Positions 1 to 8,580 of a DNA stretch of 64,000 nucleotides are shown in pieces. The translations under genes were made by a program, and so were the position numbers. Position 1 is the first letter of the stretch; every line of letters begins with the position of its first letter. The DNA is from an uncultured SAR116 cluster alpha proteobacterium (GTDB lineage Bacteria > Pseudomonadota > Alphaproteobacteria > Puniceispirillales > Puniceispirillaceae). The notes under the pieces were generated by a model. That model was not told where the DNA came from, did not search any database, and saw only the letters and a program-made list of their open reading frames with translations. The stretch lies in the NCBI GenBank assembly GCA_902578815.1, contig CACHEI010000001.1:62001-126000 (forward strand), in the 5' to 3' direction.

Positions 1-310
1 TATCCGCTGTGGCATTTGTTACACATTTGTTTACTAGGAAAACATTTTTCAATTCAGAGTGGGTTTTGATTAGTGTTTGAAATAAATGTGGCACCGGTTC
101 AACAAGGCACACTTTCCCATACTCTGCGGCCTCTTTAACAAAGTATTTTGTTTTTACACCGTTGTGAGCACCAATCATCAAAAGGGCATAGTCTTTAGTA
201 TTTTCGAGAGCGAACCCTCTATAATAGCGCGGGTTGAATGGACGCTGTTTTGAACGAATTGGAGCTTCAATTCCAATTTTTGCCAGCAACTTTTCAAAAA
301 TAAAGCTCAT
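1..310 (-). CDS. FkbM-family methyltransferase, N-terminal part (cut by window edge)
   Basis: The minus strand from the ATG at 308-310 stays open to the left edge (103 codons), so the gene continues outside the window. About residues 37-50 read LLMIGAHNGVKTKYF, which resembles the SAM-binding motif I of FkbM-type methyltransferases (xDIGAHxG). A VEPVPHLFQTL segment about 20 residues later fits the acidic loop that holds the SAM ribose. Family members O-methylate sugars or small metabolites; the substrate here is unknown. Codon use is AT-rich like the neighbouring TPR genes and unlike the core genome to the right, which supports membership of an accessory island. No strong ribosome site precedes the ATG. 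The C-terminal half cannot be judged. Confidence 0.6.
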   Translation of the reverse strand, partial: MSFIFEKLLAKIGIEAPIRSKQRPFNPRYYRGFALENTKDYALLMIGAHNGVKTKYFVKEAAEYGKVCLVEPVPHLFQTLIKTHSELKNVFLVNKCVTNATAD

Positions 311-730
311 GTTTGTGGATACTTTCTGTGATACGAGAAACTAAAGCTTATTCTGAAAAGGCGTCATTTCTTACAACTGTATACCTTAAGGATAAAGACA
401 AAACCACCTTTGCATATGCTTCTAGCCGTTAAAAATTTACATTATTTTTCAGATATATACTATTGATGGCCAAATTCATTTGGGTTATCAAAAAATGACA
501 GGTTTAGGGAGCAAACTCCTTTATTTTCTCTAAACTTGGTGAATTAAGAGAAAATAATTAAGCTTTACAAAATTTTTGTGATTGCGCTTACAAAACAGTT
601 ACAGTCAACTTATTCTGCGTACGATATTTGTATTAGGAGTTGAACAATTTGTGAATATTAGTGTGATTATCACGAAATTTTGATTTGAACTACACGTGAA
701 AAATGTAAAGCTTTGAGGCGTGGGTTGACA
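311..730. other. AT-rich divergent intergenic region
   Basis: This 420-bp region separates the minus-strand methyltransferase from the plus-strand TPR gene, so it should carry both promoters. I see no reading frame worth calling and no clear sigma-70 promoter. A perfect palindrome, GTGAT-T-ATCAC, lies at 663-673, about 58 bp before the TPR start. It could be an operator, but an 11-bp palindrome can arise by chance in AT-rich DNA. Confidence 0.4.
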
Positions 731-2302
731 ATGCAAATTCCAACAAAAAAAATTGATCCTGATTTAGCTGAGCTAAAAAATATACACGATTTATTTAGCG
801 AAAAAAAATTTGCCGATGCAAAAAATTATATTTTGGCCATTCTCCCACATTACCCAAATTCTGCTCTTCTTTTTAATGTTCTTGGTTTAATTGATTACAA
901 TCTAAAAGATTATGAATGTTCAAAACAAAACTATTACAAAGCAATAGAGCTTAAGCCAAACTTCCCTGATCCGCTAAATAATCTTGGAATGGTAGAAAGA
1001 CTGCTGGGAAATTATCAGGTGGCGATTAATGCATTCAAAAAGTCAATCATACTTAAACCTGATTACTTAGAGGCATTTTTCAATTTGGCAAATCTTTATT
1101 TGCAAATTTCTGACTTTTCGCAGGCGGAGATTAATTACAAGTTCGCCTTGGAAATAAATCCAAGGTTTACCCAAGCATCACAAAATCTTGGTGCTACGTA
1201 TTTGAAAATGGGACGCAAAACAGACGCTGCTAATATATTTAGATCAGCCTTAGAATATTCACCAAATGACACTGATATCTTATTGAGTTTGGGTGGAGTG
1301 CATAAGGATACGGGGGAACTTCGCCAATCGTTAAAATGTTACGAGAAAATTCGAGAAAATAATACCGATCATGTGGAGTCATTTGCTCGCTGGATGAGTC
1401 TTAAGGTTCAGTTGGGTGACTTTTCAGCAATTAACACTGCGTTGATATTTCACGTCTCCCCATCATTAGCTGAAAAGCTTGAAAACCACCCTCGATTTCA
1501 AATTTATAAATCCATTTTCGATTTTTTAGTTAAGGACCTGGAATCTTGTAAATACCATTTAGAAAGATACGCTCATATACAGTCGATGAATGAAGCAATT
1601 AGCCTATCAGATAAAAATCGTCAATTTTGTAATGCTTTTTACGGCATACTGTCTCGCTTGGTCAAAAAAATATCATCAGATGACTTGAAAACGAATAATG
1701 AGGTATTTCACTTTGGAGAGAGCCATTGCCTCAGTTTTGCACATCGTTTGATCACAAAAAACGGTCTCCAAAAATACATTACACCGGTGATCACTTTTGG
1801 CGCGAAAGCATTTCATTTTTCCACGCAAGAAAACAACAATTTCAAAGCAATAACCTTGCAAAACCTGAACAGAATCCCAAGAAAATCAGACGTCTTTTTA
1901 TCTTTTGGAGAAATTGATTGCAGGTTTAGCGAAGGCATTCTACCAGCGCAAAAAAAGACAAACGCAAAAATTAAAACGCTAGTTGAGAAAACAGTTGATG
2001 GTTACGTGAAGTGGTTTTTAGATTCCAACACCAAAAATAACCATTCATTTTGGTTCTTTAATGTCCCCGCACCAGTTTTCCGTAATGATCGATCATCAGA
2101 CGACAACGAGGCAGTAGCGGAAGTTGTAACGATTTTCAATGACAGGTTGGTTTCTAATTTAGGAAAAAATCATTTGCGATTGATTGATGTTTACAGTGGA
2201 ACGAATAATAATCTCGGGTTCTCCAACCTCAAACACCACATCGATGGCATCCACTTGGGTGACTCTATGATCACTGAAATAGAACATCAGCTTTTTGCTT
2301 AA
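731..2302 (+). CDS. TPR protein with C-terminal SGNH-hydrolase-like domain
   Basis: A 523-residue protein. The N-terminal half (about residues 10-225) is a run of 34-residue tetratricopeptide repeats with the usual N-x-L-G and A-x-x-x-F/Y-x-x-A-L/I-x-x-x-P pattern. A linker of about 100 residues follows. The C-terminal part has three spaced motifs that fit an SGNH/GDSL fold: FHFGESHC near 327 (block I, Ser nucleophile), SFGEIDCR near 392 (block III-like) and IDGIHLG near 503 (block V, Asp-x-x-His). This suggests an esterase or acyl/sulfo-group hydrolase acting on a partner or glycan held by the TPRs; that role is inference. I start at ATG 731, with GAGG at 715-718. The same frame also opens at TTG 713. 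Composition is AT-rich, matching the island. No signal peptide is visible. Confidence 0.65.
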   Translation: MQIPTKKIDPDLAELKNIHDLFSEKKFADAKNYILAILPHYPNSALLFNVLGLIDYNLKDYECSKQNYYKAIELKPNFPDPLNNLGMVERLLGNYQVAINAFKKSIILKPDYLEAFFNLANLYLQISDFSQAEINYKFALEINPRFTQASQNLGATYLKMGRKTDAANIFRSALEYSPNDTDILLSLGGVHKDTGELRQSLKCYEKIRENNTDHVESFARWMSLKVQLGDFSAINTALIFHVSPSLAEKLENHPRFQIYKSIFDFLVKDLESCKYHLERYAHIQSMNEAISLSDKNRQFCNAFYGILSRLVKKISSDDLKTNNEVFHFGESHCLSFAHRLITKNGLQKYITPVITFGAKAFHFSTQENNNFKAITLQNLNRIPRKSDVFLSFGEIDCRFSEGILPAQKKTNAKIKTLVEKTVDGYVKWFLDSNTKNNHSFWFFNVPAPVFRNDRSSDDNEAVAEVVTIFNDRLVSNLGKNHLRLIDVYSGTNNNLGFSNLKHHIDGIHLGDSMITEIEHQLFA

Positions 2303-2911
2303 TTGAGTATTTCTACGCGCCCCTAAAAGAGATCAGGAAGCTCAAATAAAATTAATACCAGTACCCATTAACCACTGTAAAATGACGGGTTATTTTATCC
2401 ATCTTTTGCTTCTTCCATGTAATCCGATAGAAAACACAGCCAATTACACGAAACTTAGCCCAAATTGCGCTGGACATTTCAGCGATTAAAATCGTTCATC
2501 AAAAAGTTATTTTGAGTTCTGTTGTTGAATTTAAAGGATATATATGAAAGGCATTTTGGTTTGGTATTTTATCGTGAAGTTTTACCCACTTCTCACGTTT
2601 GAACATACGTCTAACTGCTTGCCACTAAACGTTAAAATTATTTAATAATTCGCTTTTACTGAAGTCTTTTTGTCAATCACGCCGGGGTTGTGGGTGTTGT
2701 CATTAATTGGTTTTGGTATAGCATATCGCTGGAACAAGGCTTCTAATATTTGGGTGGACACTTGAACTTATCTCTGCCACCTGTTTGGTTTGTCTAGCTG
2801 GCAAGATTTCGATTGCACCATCCAAACTCGCGCTTCTAATATCAAAATTTCTGGATGATTTCTCATGAAATGTGATTTTTTAGTATAATTTTATGTGATG
2901 TTTTTTTGGAT
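2303..2911. other. Gene-free stretch between two convergent TPR genes, possible gene relic
   Basis: This 609-bp AT-rich stretch has no intact gene. One frame, 2544-2765, begins with ATG after an AAAGGA site. It is interrupted by two adjacent stops (2643-2648) and ends at 2763. The second piece reads FLSITPGLWVLSLIGFG, a hydrophobic helix that vaguely recalls the end of acyltransferase-3 membrane proteins. A decayed membrane acyltransferase is possible but poorly supported. I see no convincing terminator for either flanking gene. Confidence 0.25.
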
Positions 2912-5050
2912 TTATCCAGGCATTAAATCGAATGACACGATGATTCTTTCATCGTTTGTTGAGAAGGGAATCGTCTCGTGATACAGCGATGATGGAAAAA
3001 GAACTATGTCCCCCACATTTGGATTATAAATTACCTCAGGCGCAACTATATTGGGGAATTTTGGATTACCAAGACTGAACTTTATAGCGCCTTCATCTTT
3101 ATCCAATGGGGGAACTACTTTTAAATAAATGACACCGCTTAACCAACCGTCTTGATGAATGTGCATCGTATTGTAGCCTTGTTCCTTTAGCACGACGTGC
3201 CAGCCTTTTATTCTTTTTTGATTTGGCCAGTCGTTCACAAATGTGCAGTCCTGCTCCCTAAATTTTTCGTAGTAAATGTCGATTTCATTAAAAATGATTG
3301 TTCTTAAGGCCATCACGTTTTCTTTTGGAAAATTAAATAAGTTACTCGATGTCTGAAACCCTCCCCGAACCGATTGCGCGTTTGGTTGCCAAACTTTTGG
3401 AACAGAATGCAAATCATCAATCACCCTTGTAACAAAAGATTTTGTATTTCTCACATGTTCTGAAATGTTTGAGAAATATAAGTAGTCAAGCGAATTACCA
3501 CAGAATTTATTTTGAAAAGCTTTTTTCTGAGTTCCCTCCATAAATGATGCGAATGCTGCCACTCCCAGATTGTGAGCGTCCACATCTGCCGTTTCCTCAA
3601 GACGCTGATAAATTTCAGCAGTTTTTCCAAGGGAGAACAGGCATTCTAGCGAATGCAATCGACTATAAAAGGTGTTATAAGTGTCGTAAAGTTTGAGGGC
3701 CTGTTCATATTTTTTTTGCCTGTAAAAAATACCGGCTTTGCTGATCATTTTTGGAGAGTGTATTGGTTCAAGTGACGCATATTGCCTATAACAATCCTCA
3801 GCTTCCTCAGTCAGACTCAATTCCTGAAGAACAACACCCAAATCGTCATACGCACCTGCATAATCAGGCTTTAAAAGGATGGCTTTTTCAAAACAGGATT
3901 TAGCCTCAGTTAAATTGCCAATCTGCTTGAATAAAGCCCCCAGATGCTGATGAGCCTCTGGTAGGTCATCTCTAGATAAAATTGCATTTTTGCAACTTGT
4001 AAATGCAGCATCAATGTCACCTAATTCTTCTAAAACCCTGCTTAAATTAAGATGGGCATTTGTATAACTAGATTTGAGCGATAGGGCTTGTTTAAGGCTT
4101 GTTTCAGCATCACGCAACCTACCCATTTCTTGAAGAGTAATACCAAGATTATTATGAGCTTCGGCGTACTTTGGCTGCAACTCTAATGCTCGCCGATAAC
4201 TTGTCTCGGCCTCCTGTAACTGTCCTTTTTTTTGATAAATTATGCCCAGATTGTTATGAGCTTCAGCAAAAGTCGGTTGCAACTCTATCGCCTGGCGGTA
4301 ATTTTCCTCGGCTTCGTTTATTTGACCCAGTTGTTTTTTGATAACGCCTAAATTATTGAATGGTTTTGCGGATTTCGATTTCAGTTTTATCGCCCGCTCA
4401 TAACTCTTGGCGGCGACGTTTAGCCGTCCCAATTCTTGAAGAGTAATACCTAAATTTGTATGGGCCTCCGAGTCGTCAGGGGCCAATTCAACGGCTTTTT
4501 CATTGGGTATCAAAGATTCCTTTAGCCGGCCCGTTCGTTTCATCACTGCACCTAGGACCTTCCATGCGAGCTCATGCTCTGGAAACTTTTTTGTCATAGA
4601 TATTGCTTGTTTTTCAGCGGATTCAAATTGTCCAGTGTTGAAAAAATTCAATAAATTTGAAATGTCAAATTGAGAAGGATATATTCCATCAGCCACATTT
4701 TTCAACTGATTCCATTGGGTCGCAAATTCCTTTGAAGCAATACTATTATTTTCAACCTCTGATATTGCTTCTTTTGCCTGTGTGAAACGCTCGATTTTAA
4801 CTAGTGCGTTCACATAATTTAACCAGAACTGCTCAGATTTTGGGTCTTCGTCTAATGCATTTTTTAACAAGGCAATAGCGTCTTCATTTTTATTTAATGA
4901 AACTGCTATTAAACCCAGATTATGGTTTGCTTGAGGATGTTTTGGCTTGGAACGCAGTACAGATTTATACAGCTTCTCGGCTTCTCCAAGATTTCCTTTT
5001 TGATGAGCCTCAATTCCGCGTTGCAGTGTTTGTTCGATGGTTAGTTCCAT
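2912..5050 (-). CDS. TPR protein with C-terminal 2-oxoglutarate/Fe(II) oxygenase domain
   Basis: A 712-residue protein. It has two TPR blocks, about residues 5-100 and 130-460, many with near-consensus repeats (AEAHNNLGI...GQLxEAExxYRRALELQP). The last 190 residues form a double-stranded beta-helix oxygenase. The HxD pair is H632-x-D634 in MHIHQDGW, the distal iron ligand is H691 in LYHETIPF, and the 2-oxoglutarate-binding Arg is R702 in ERIIVSFD. All four key residues are present, so the domain should be active. The fold matches the putative 2OG-Fe(II) oxygenases often fused to TPRs in marine proteobacteria. The substrate is unknown; a hydroxylation of a protein or surface-polymer precursor is inference. 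It is convergent with the TPR-SGNH gene. No signal peptide is seen. Confidence 0.75.
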   Translation of the reverse strand: MELTIEQTLQRGIEAHQKGNLGEAEKLYKSVLRSKPKHPQANHNLGLIAVSLNKNEDAIALLKNALDEDPKSEQFWLNYVNALVKIERFTQAKEAISEVENNSIASKEFATQWNQLKNVADGIYPSQFDISNLLNFFNTGQFESAEKQAISMTKKFPEHELAWKVLGAVMKRTGRLKESLIPNEKAVELAPDDSEAHTNLGITLQELGRLNVAAKSYERAIKLKSKSAKPFNNLGVIKKQLGQINEAEENYRQAIELQPTFAEAHNNLGIIYQKKGQLQEAETSYRRALELQPKYAEAHNNLGITLQEMGRLRDAETSLKQALSLKSSYTNAHLNLSRVLEELGDIDAAFTSCKNAILSRDDLPEAHQHLGALFKQIGNLTEAKSCFEKAILLKPDYAGAYDDLGVVLQELSLTEEAEDCYRQYASLEPIHSPKMISKAGIFYRQKKYEQALKLYDTYNTFYSRLHSLECLFSLGKTAEIYQRLEETADVDAHNLGVAAFASFMEGTQKKAFQNKFCGNSLDYLYFSNISEHVRNTKSFVTRVIDDLHSVPKVWQPNAQSVRGGFQTSSNLFNFPKENVMALRTIIFNEIDIYYEKFREQDCTFVNDWPNQKRIKGWHVVLKEQGYNTMHIHQDGWLSGVIYLKVVPPLDKDEGAIKFSLGNPKFPNIVAPEVIYNPNVGDIVLFPSSLYHETIPFSTNDERIIVSFDLMPG

Positions 5051-5175
5051 TTTATCTTTACCAAACTTGCAAGTATCTTATTTCTTAACATTGATTTTAA
5101 TGACTTTATTTTTTAAATCAAAACCACCAATCCTCACGTTACAAAAATTTATCCTTTTCAGGAAGAAAAAGATCA

Positions 5176-5826
5176 TTAATGACGATCAAACAAGGCCAGA
5201 AAGTGAATAATCATTGGTTCCAATGCTAGTATTTCTTTGCCGCGCAGAGCTGTTTCCATCGCAAAAATTATCGTTGGCAGGGCGTAATAGTTGCTCTGTT
5301 GTCTTGCAGCATCGGGGATTAGGTCGAATTCGCCAGCCTGCAAATGGCGTTCGCGTCGTCCACTTTTCCTAGGCATACACATTTTGCTGAAGATTTGGCT
5401 CCGGCGCCACAACCCATTCGTTAGAAGCAACATCTCAGTAATGCTGTAAAATTCCAATATCACGCACAAGTTTACTAGCCTTTACCTTTGCTAGCCTCAA
5501 ATCACAGTAGGTGCACGCGGCTTCCTGGGTGACATTATGCAACTGACGGTCGGCAATGTTTTCCTGGAGGAAGCGATCGACAATCCCGGTTTCTATCGAC
5601 TTCGATATTTTAAACGCGATCACGGTGTATTTGTACCGTTCTAAAATGTCACGTAAAGTTGTAACGGTTGGCCTGTGTTCGTCTTGCCTATTGATAAATT
5701 GGTATTCGGCATTCCGTGCCCAACTCTCGGCGCCTCTTTTGGTGCGAAACTCTTGGACATTGATGGGTGGTCAGCAATGTAGATTTGAGCTTGCCAAAGT
5801 TTGCCGCGTTTTCGAATTGTAGCCAT
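5176..5826 (-). pseudogene. Decayed tyrosine recombinase (phage/island integrase)
   Basis: Joining three frames on the minus strand restores the first two thirds of a site-specific integrase. The start is MATIRKRGKLWQAQIY at 5826. After a frameshift near 5725 the frame continues AESWARNAEYQFINRQD, then TTLRDILERY and ETGIVDRFLQENIADRQLHN, which is the SAM-like core-binding domain. An in-frame TGA follows GILQHY (about 5435), the frame runs on as DVASNEWVV, and it then ends in TAG. A second shift gives RRERHLQAGEFDLI and FAMETALRGKEILALE, corresponding to the start of the catalytic domain around its first Arg. The rest of that domain, with H-x-x-R and the Tyr nucleophile, is absent. The gene is therefore dead. 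It lies about 114 bp from the 3' end of tRNA-Gly, the usual place for an island integrase. Confidence 0.85.
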
Positions 5827-5939
5827 TTTAGACTGCTCTGTGACAAACACTGTGAAAGTTGTCCAAAATCCGAAAGCACCAGGCTATCAGACCAAGGCGG
5901 AATTGCGCTTTAATCTATTGACTACACTCGATTGAGATT

Positions 5940-6014
5940 TGGAGCGGGTGAAGGGATTCGAACCCTCGACCCCAACCTTGGCAAGGTTGTGCTCTACCAC
6001 TGAGCTACACCCGC
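5940..6014 (-). tRNA. tRNA-Gly (GCC)
   Basis: The minus strand folds as a complete tRNA. The acceptor stem is GCGGGTG/CACCCGC, the D-arm region is TAGCTCAGTGGTAGAGC, and the anticodon loop CTTGCCAAG gives anticodon GCC. The T-arm contains GGTTCGAATCC, the discriminator base is T, and CCA is encoded (complement of 5940-5942). Its 3' end faces the integrase relic, so the tRNA probably served as the attachment site. I looked for a second copy of the 3' tRNA sequence further left in the window and found none. Confidence 0.97.
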
Positions 6015-6297
6015 GTCGCATCTGCTATTTGTGGCGTGTTACGGTTATTGCAGACCACTATTCGATGGTATAATCCAAGCGCCGAAACCTTGCAAGCGAC
6101 AAATGGCTTGCTGTTTAGTGATGCACTAAAAGCCAGCCGCGCCTATTTCTGCTGGTGACACCGAGCTGTCAACACTGGCCCGATCTATTTTTTGCTTGTC
6201 TGTCATTTCTGGTCGCCCAGAGCCGCAGGGTGACCTTTAGGTACTAAATTTACACTTTACGCAGAACCACCACAATGTGGTCATACAGAAAGCGGAT

Positions 6298-7434
6298 TTA
6301 TCCTGCGCTCTGGAGCGCATCCTTCAAGGCGGAAACAATTGTATTTTGTGTGTCCGCATCTAGATAAGGGTGCATTGGCAATGACATTACGCATTTGCTG
6401 AGCCTGTTGGTGGTCTGCAGCGTACCGCCAGCAACCGGAAAATGACTGTAGGGTGGTTGGCAATGCATCGGCACAGGGTAATAGATGGCGGTCGGCACAC
6501 CAGCTGCTTGCATGTTTCTGCTGACAGCATCACGGTCAACACCATCCGGAAGTTTGATTGTATATTGGGCCCAGCTTGATGATGCGCCGACGGCGAGGCG
6601 GGGCGTTTCAACGCTGTTGCCAATTTTGTCCTGATATCTGTCAGCGACCAGCTGGCGCAGCGCCAGCTCCTCGGCAAAAATATCCAACTTGGCGTCAAGC
6701 ACCACAGCCTGCATTGTATCGAGCCTGCCGGTCATGCCGATACGGACATTCTGATATTTATTAACGCCCATGCCGTGAACTCGGCAGGACCGGATGATCT
6801 CAGCGATGCCATCATCGTCGGTGAAGACAGCCCCACCATCGCCGTAGCAGCCAAGTGGTTTTGCAGGGAAAAAGCTGGTGCATGTCACATGCGCCAGTGT
6901 TCCAACCTTGTGACGGTTCATGCTCGCGCCAAAACTCTGTGCGGCATCATCGATAAGCCATAACTTATTTGCCTCTGCATATTGCATTAATGCTTCATAA
7001 TTAGCGGGCTGCCCAAACAGGCCGACGCCTATAATACCGACAATGTTTACATCAGCATCTCTTGCCGCTGCGTAGGCAGCATCGAGTTGGGTTGGATCGA
7101 TGTTGAACGTCACCGGGTCTACTTCAGCGAAAACCGGAATGGCCCCCATGACAGGCATGACCTCGGCGGTTGCGGTGTAGGTAAAGGAGGGCACGATGAC
7201 ACCCTGCCCAGGTTCCAAGCCAAGCCCCTTCAACGCAAGTATTAGCGCATCCGTTCCCGAAGAACAGGAAATATTGTTTTTGGCTCCAGACCATTTTGCA
7301 AGCCTTTCCTCCAGTGCTGTGATTTCTGGCCCCATGATATAGGCGCCATGATCCAACACAGCAGCTAAGCCGGTGTCAATCTTGTCACGAATGCGGGCCT
7401 GCTGTGATTTCAGATCAATGAAGGGAATGCTCAT
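6298..7434 (-). CDS. DegT/DnrJ/EryC1 sugar aminotransferase (WbpE-like)
   Basis: A 378-residue PLP enzyme. Recognisable parts are SSGTDALILALKGLG (cofactor phosphate loop, near 58-72), VPSFTYTATAEV, LIDDAAQSFGA with the pyridine-binding Asp (near 160), and SFFPAKPLGCYGDGGA, where Lys in PAKPLG (near 188) forms the internal aldimine. The family transfers an amino group from glutamate to a keto-sugar nucleotide. Pairing with the adjacent Gfo/Idh dehydrogenase recalls the WbpB/WbpE step that makes 3-amino-3-deoxy-UDP-GlcNAcA, but the exact substrate is uncertain. It starts directly after the stop of the upstream dehydrogenase (TAA then ATG), so the two are cotranscribed and probably coupled. GC content is like the core genome, not the island. 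Confidence 0.85.
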   Translation of the reverse strand: MSIPFIDLKSQQARIRDKIDTGLAAVLDHGAYIMGPEITALEERLAKWSGAKNNISCSSGTDALILALKGLGLEPGQGVIVPSFTYTATAEVMPVMGAIPVFAEVDPVTFNIDPTQLDAAYAAARDADVNIVGIIGVGLFGQPANYEALMQYAEANKLWLIDDAAQSFGASMNRHKVGTLAHVTCTSFFPAKPLGCYGDGGAVFTDDDGIAEIIRSCRVHGMGVNKYQNVRIGMTGRLDTMQAVVLDAKLDIFAEELALRQLVADRYQDKIGNSVETPRLAVGASSSWAQYTIKLPDGVDRDAVSRNMQAAGVPTAIYYPVPMHCQPPYSHFPVAGGTLQTTNRLSKCVMSLPMHPYLDADTQNTIVSALKDALQSAG

Positions 7435-8433
7435 TTAACTAGTCCTGTTGGGGCGTTTGGGTGTTTCGGTTTTGCCCATGTCAAGCAAGGTTGCCTGCAT
7501 GGCCTCCAAGGTGCGCTGCACCGCCAACGCCTCGTTGATATTGCTGGCACCCGGTTTGCCCGTCAAACAGCTGTCTATGAAGGCGCGCATTTCATCCTTT
7601 AGTGGTTCGCCCTCAGCAACCGGAAGCGCTACTGGACTGGCACGCTCGATAATGAAGCTCTCATTGTCAGGGCGAATGTGATCCTGAAAAAGCACTAGCT
7701 TTTCTGGCCACGCTTTGGTGTCATCAAAAACAAGTGATCCGGCCGTGCCGCTGACTATGAGACGATGTTCTTTGTAGGGTGATATCCAGCAGGTCTGTAG
7801 GCTCGCCGAGACACTGTCCGCAAAACCAAGCATTGTTGCTAGAGTATCAACGACTCCAGGGGTGACATGGCTGGCACCTGCACAACTGATCTTTGTCGGC
7901 TCAGAACCAGTCAGCGCCTGAATTAGTGAGAGGTCATGGGGACATAAATCAAAAAGGACGGATTCAGTGTTACGGATCCGCCCCATCGCCAGCCTATTTG
8001 CCTGGATATGTCTTAATGTTCCAATGGCACCCGCACGAACCTGTGCTTGCAATTCAATGAAGGCGGCATGATAGCGAATCAGGTGACCGACCATCACCTG
8101 TCGGCTGTTCCTTTTGGAGGCGGCAGCGATTTTCTGCGCACCGGCAAGTGTCAGAGCCAGTGGTTTTTCAACAAAGACATGCTTGCCAGAATCGAGAATG
8201 CGAGTCGCAAGATCCACATGGCTTGGCGTTGAGGTGGCAAGCACTATACCGTTTATATCCACATCCCCAAGCAAAGCGTTAATGGATTTGGCTGTAACGT
8301 TGAATTGGGCGGCGAATTCCTGGGCGCTGGATCGCACTCTGTCCGCAACACCAGCCAAAACCCCCAGCTGCGCAAGATTGCGCGCAAGATTGCGACCCCA
8401 CATGCCGCAGCCAATTAAACCTATATTTGCCAT
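7435..8433 (-). CDS. Gfo/Idh/MocA-family NAD-dependent sugar dehydrogenase
   Basis: A 332-residue oxidoreductase. The N-terminal Rossmann fold has IGLIGCGMWGRNLARNL (G-x-G-x-x-G, about residues 5-21). The signature EKPLALT with its catalytic-site Lys lies near 92-98. The C-terminal alpha/beta domain includes DLCPHDLSLIQAL, whose HD pair is typical of WbpB/MviM-like members. It likely oxidises C3 of a UDP-sugar to supply the keto substrate for the next gene, a DegT aminotransferase; this is inference from pairing. I start at ATG 8433 (MANIGLIGCG) because it sits right before the nucleotide-binding strand. The same frame also opens at TTG 8445. The gene is divergent from the YbaK-like gene. Confidence 0.85.
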   Translation of the reverse strand: MANIGLIGCGMWGRNLARNLAQLGVLAGVADRVRSSAQEFAAQFNVTAKSINALLGDVDINGIVLATSTPSHVDLATRILDSGKHVFVEKPLALTLAGAQKIAAASKRNSRQVMVGHLIRYHAAFIELQAQVRAGAIGTLRHIQANRLAMGRIRNTESVLFDLCPHDLSLIQALTGSEPTKISCAGASHVTPGVVDTLATMLGFADSVSASLQTCWISPYKEHRLIVSGTAGSLVFDDTKAWPEKLVLFQDHIRPDNESFIIERASPVALPVAEGEPLKDEMRAFIDSCLTGKPGASNINEALAVQRTLEAMQATLLDMGKTETPKRPNRTS

Positions 8434-8580
8434 GTGAAACCGCAATATTTAATGCTACAAGAGGTGTACGGCGGCACTTAAATCGCGTCAATAGTTGCAT
8501 TTTGTAACATTCGGTTGAGGATGGGTGTTGGCTTTAGCATCCTGCTGCCTTTTGTATCCATCAAAATTAAGGAACCAAAG

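Noticed and set aside
5556-5822. 88-codon plus-strand frame across the integrase relic
   Set aside because: The opposite strand gives a much better explanation as a broken integrase; this frame matches nothing.
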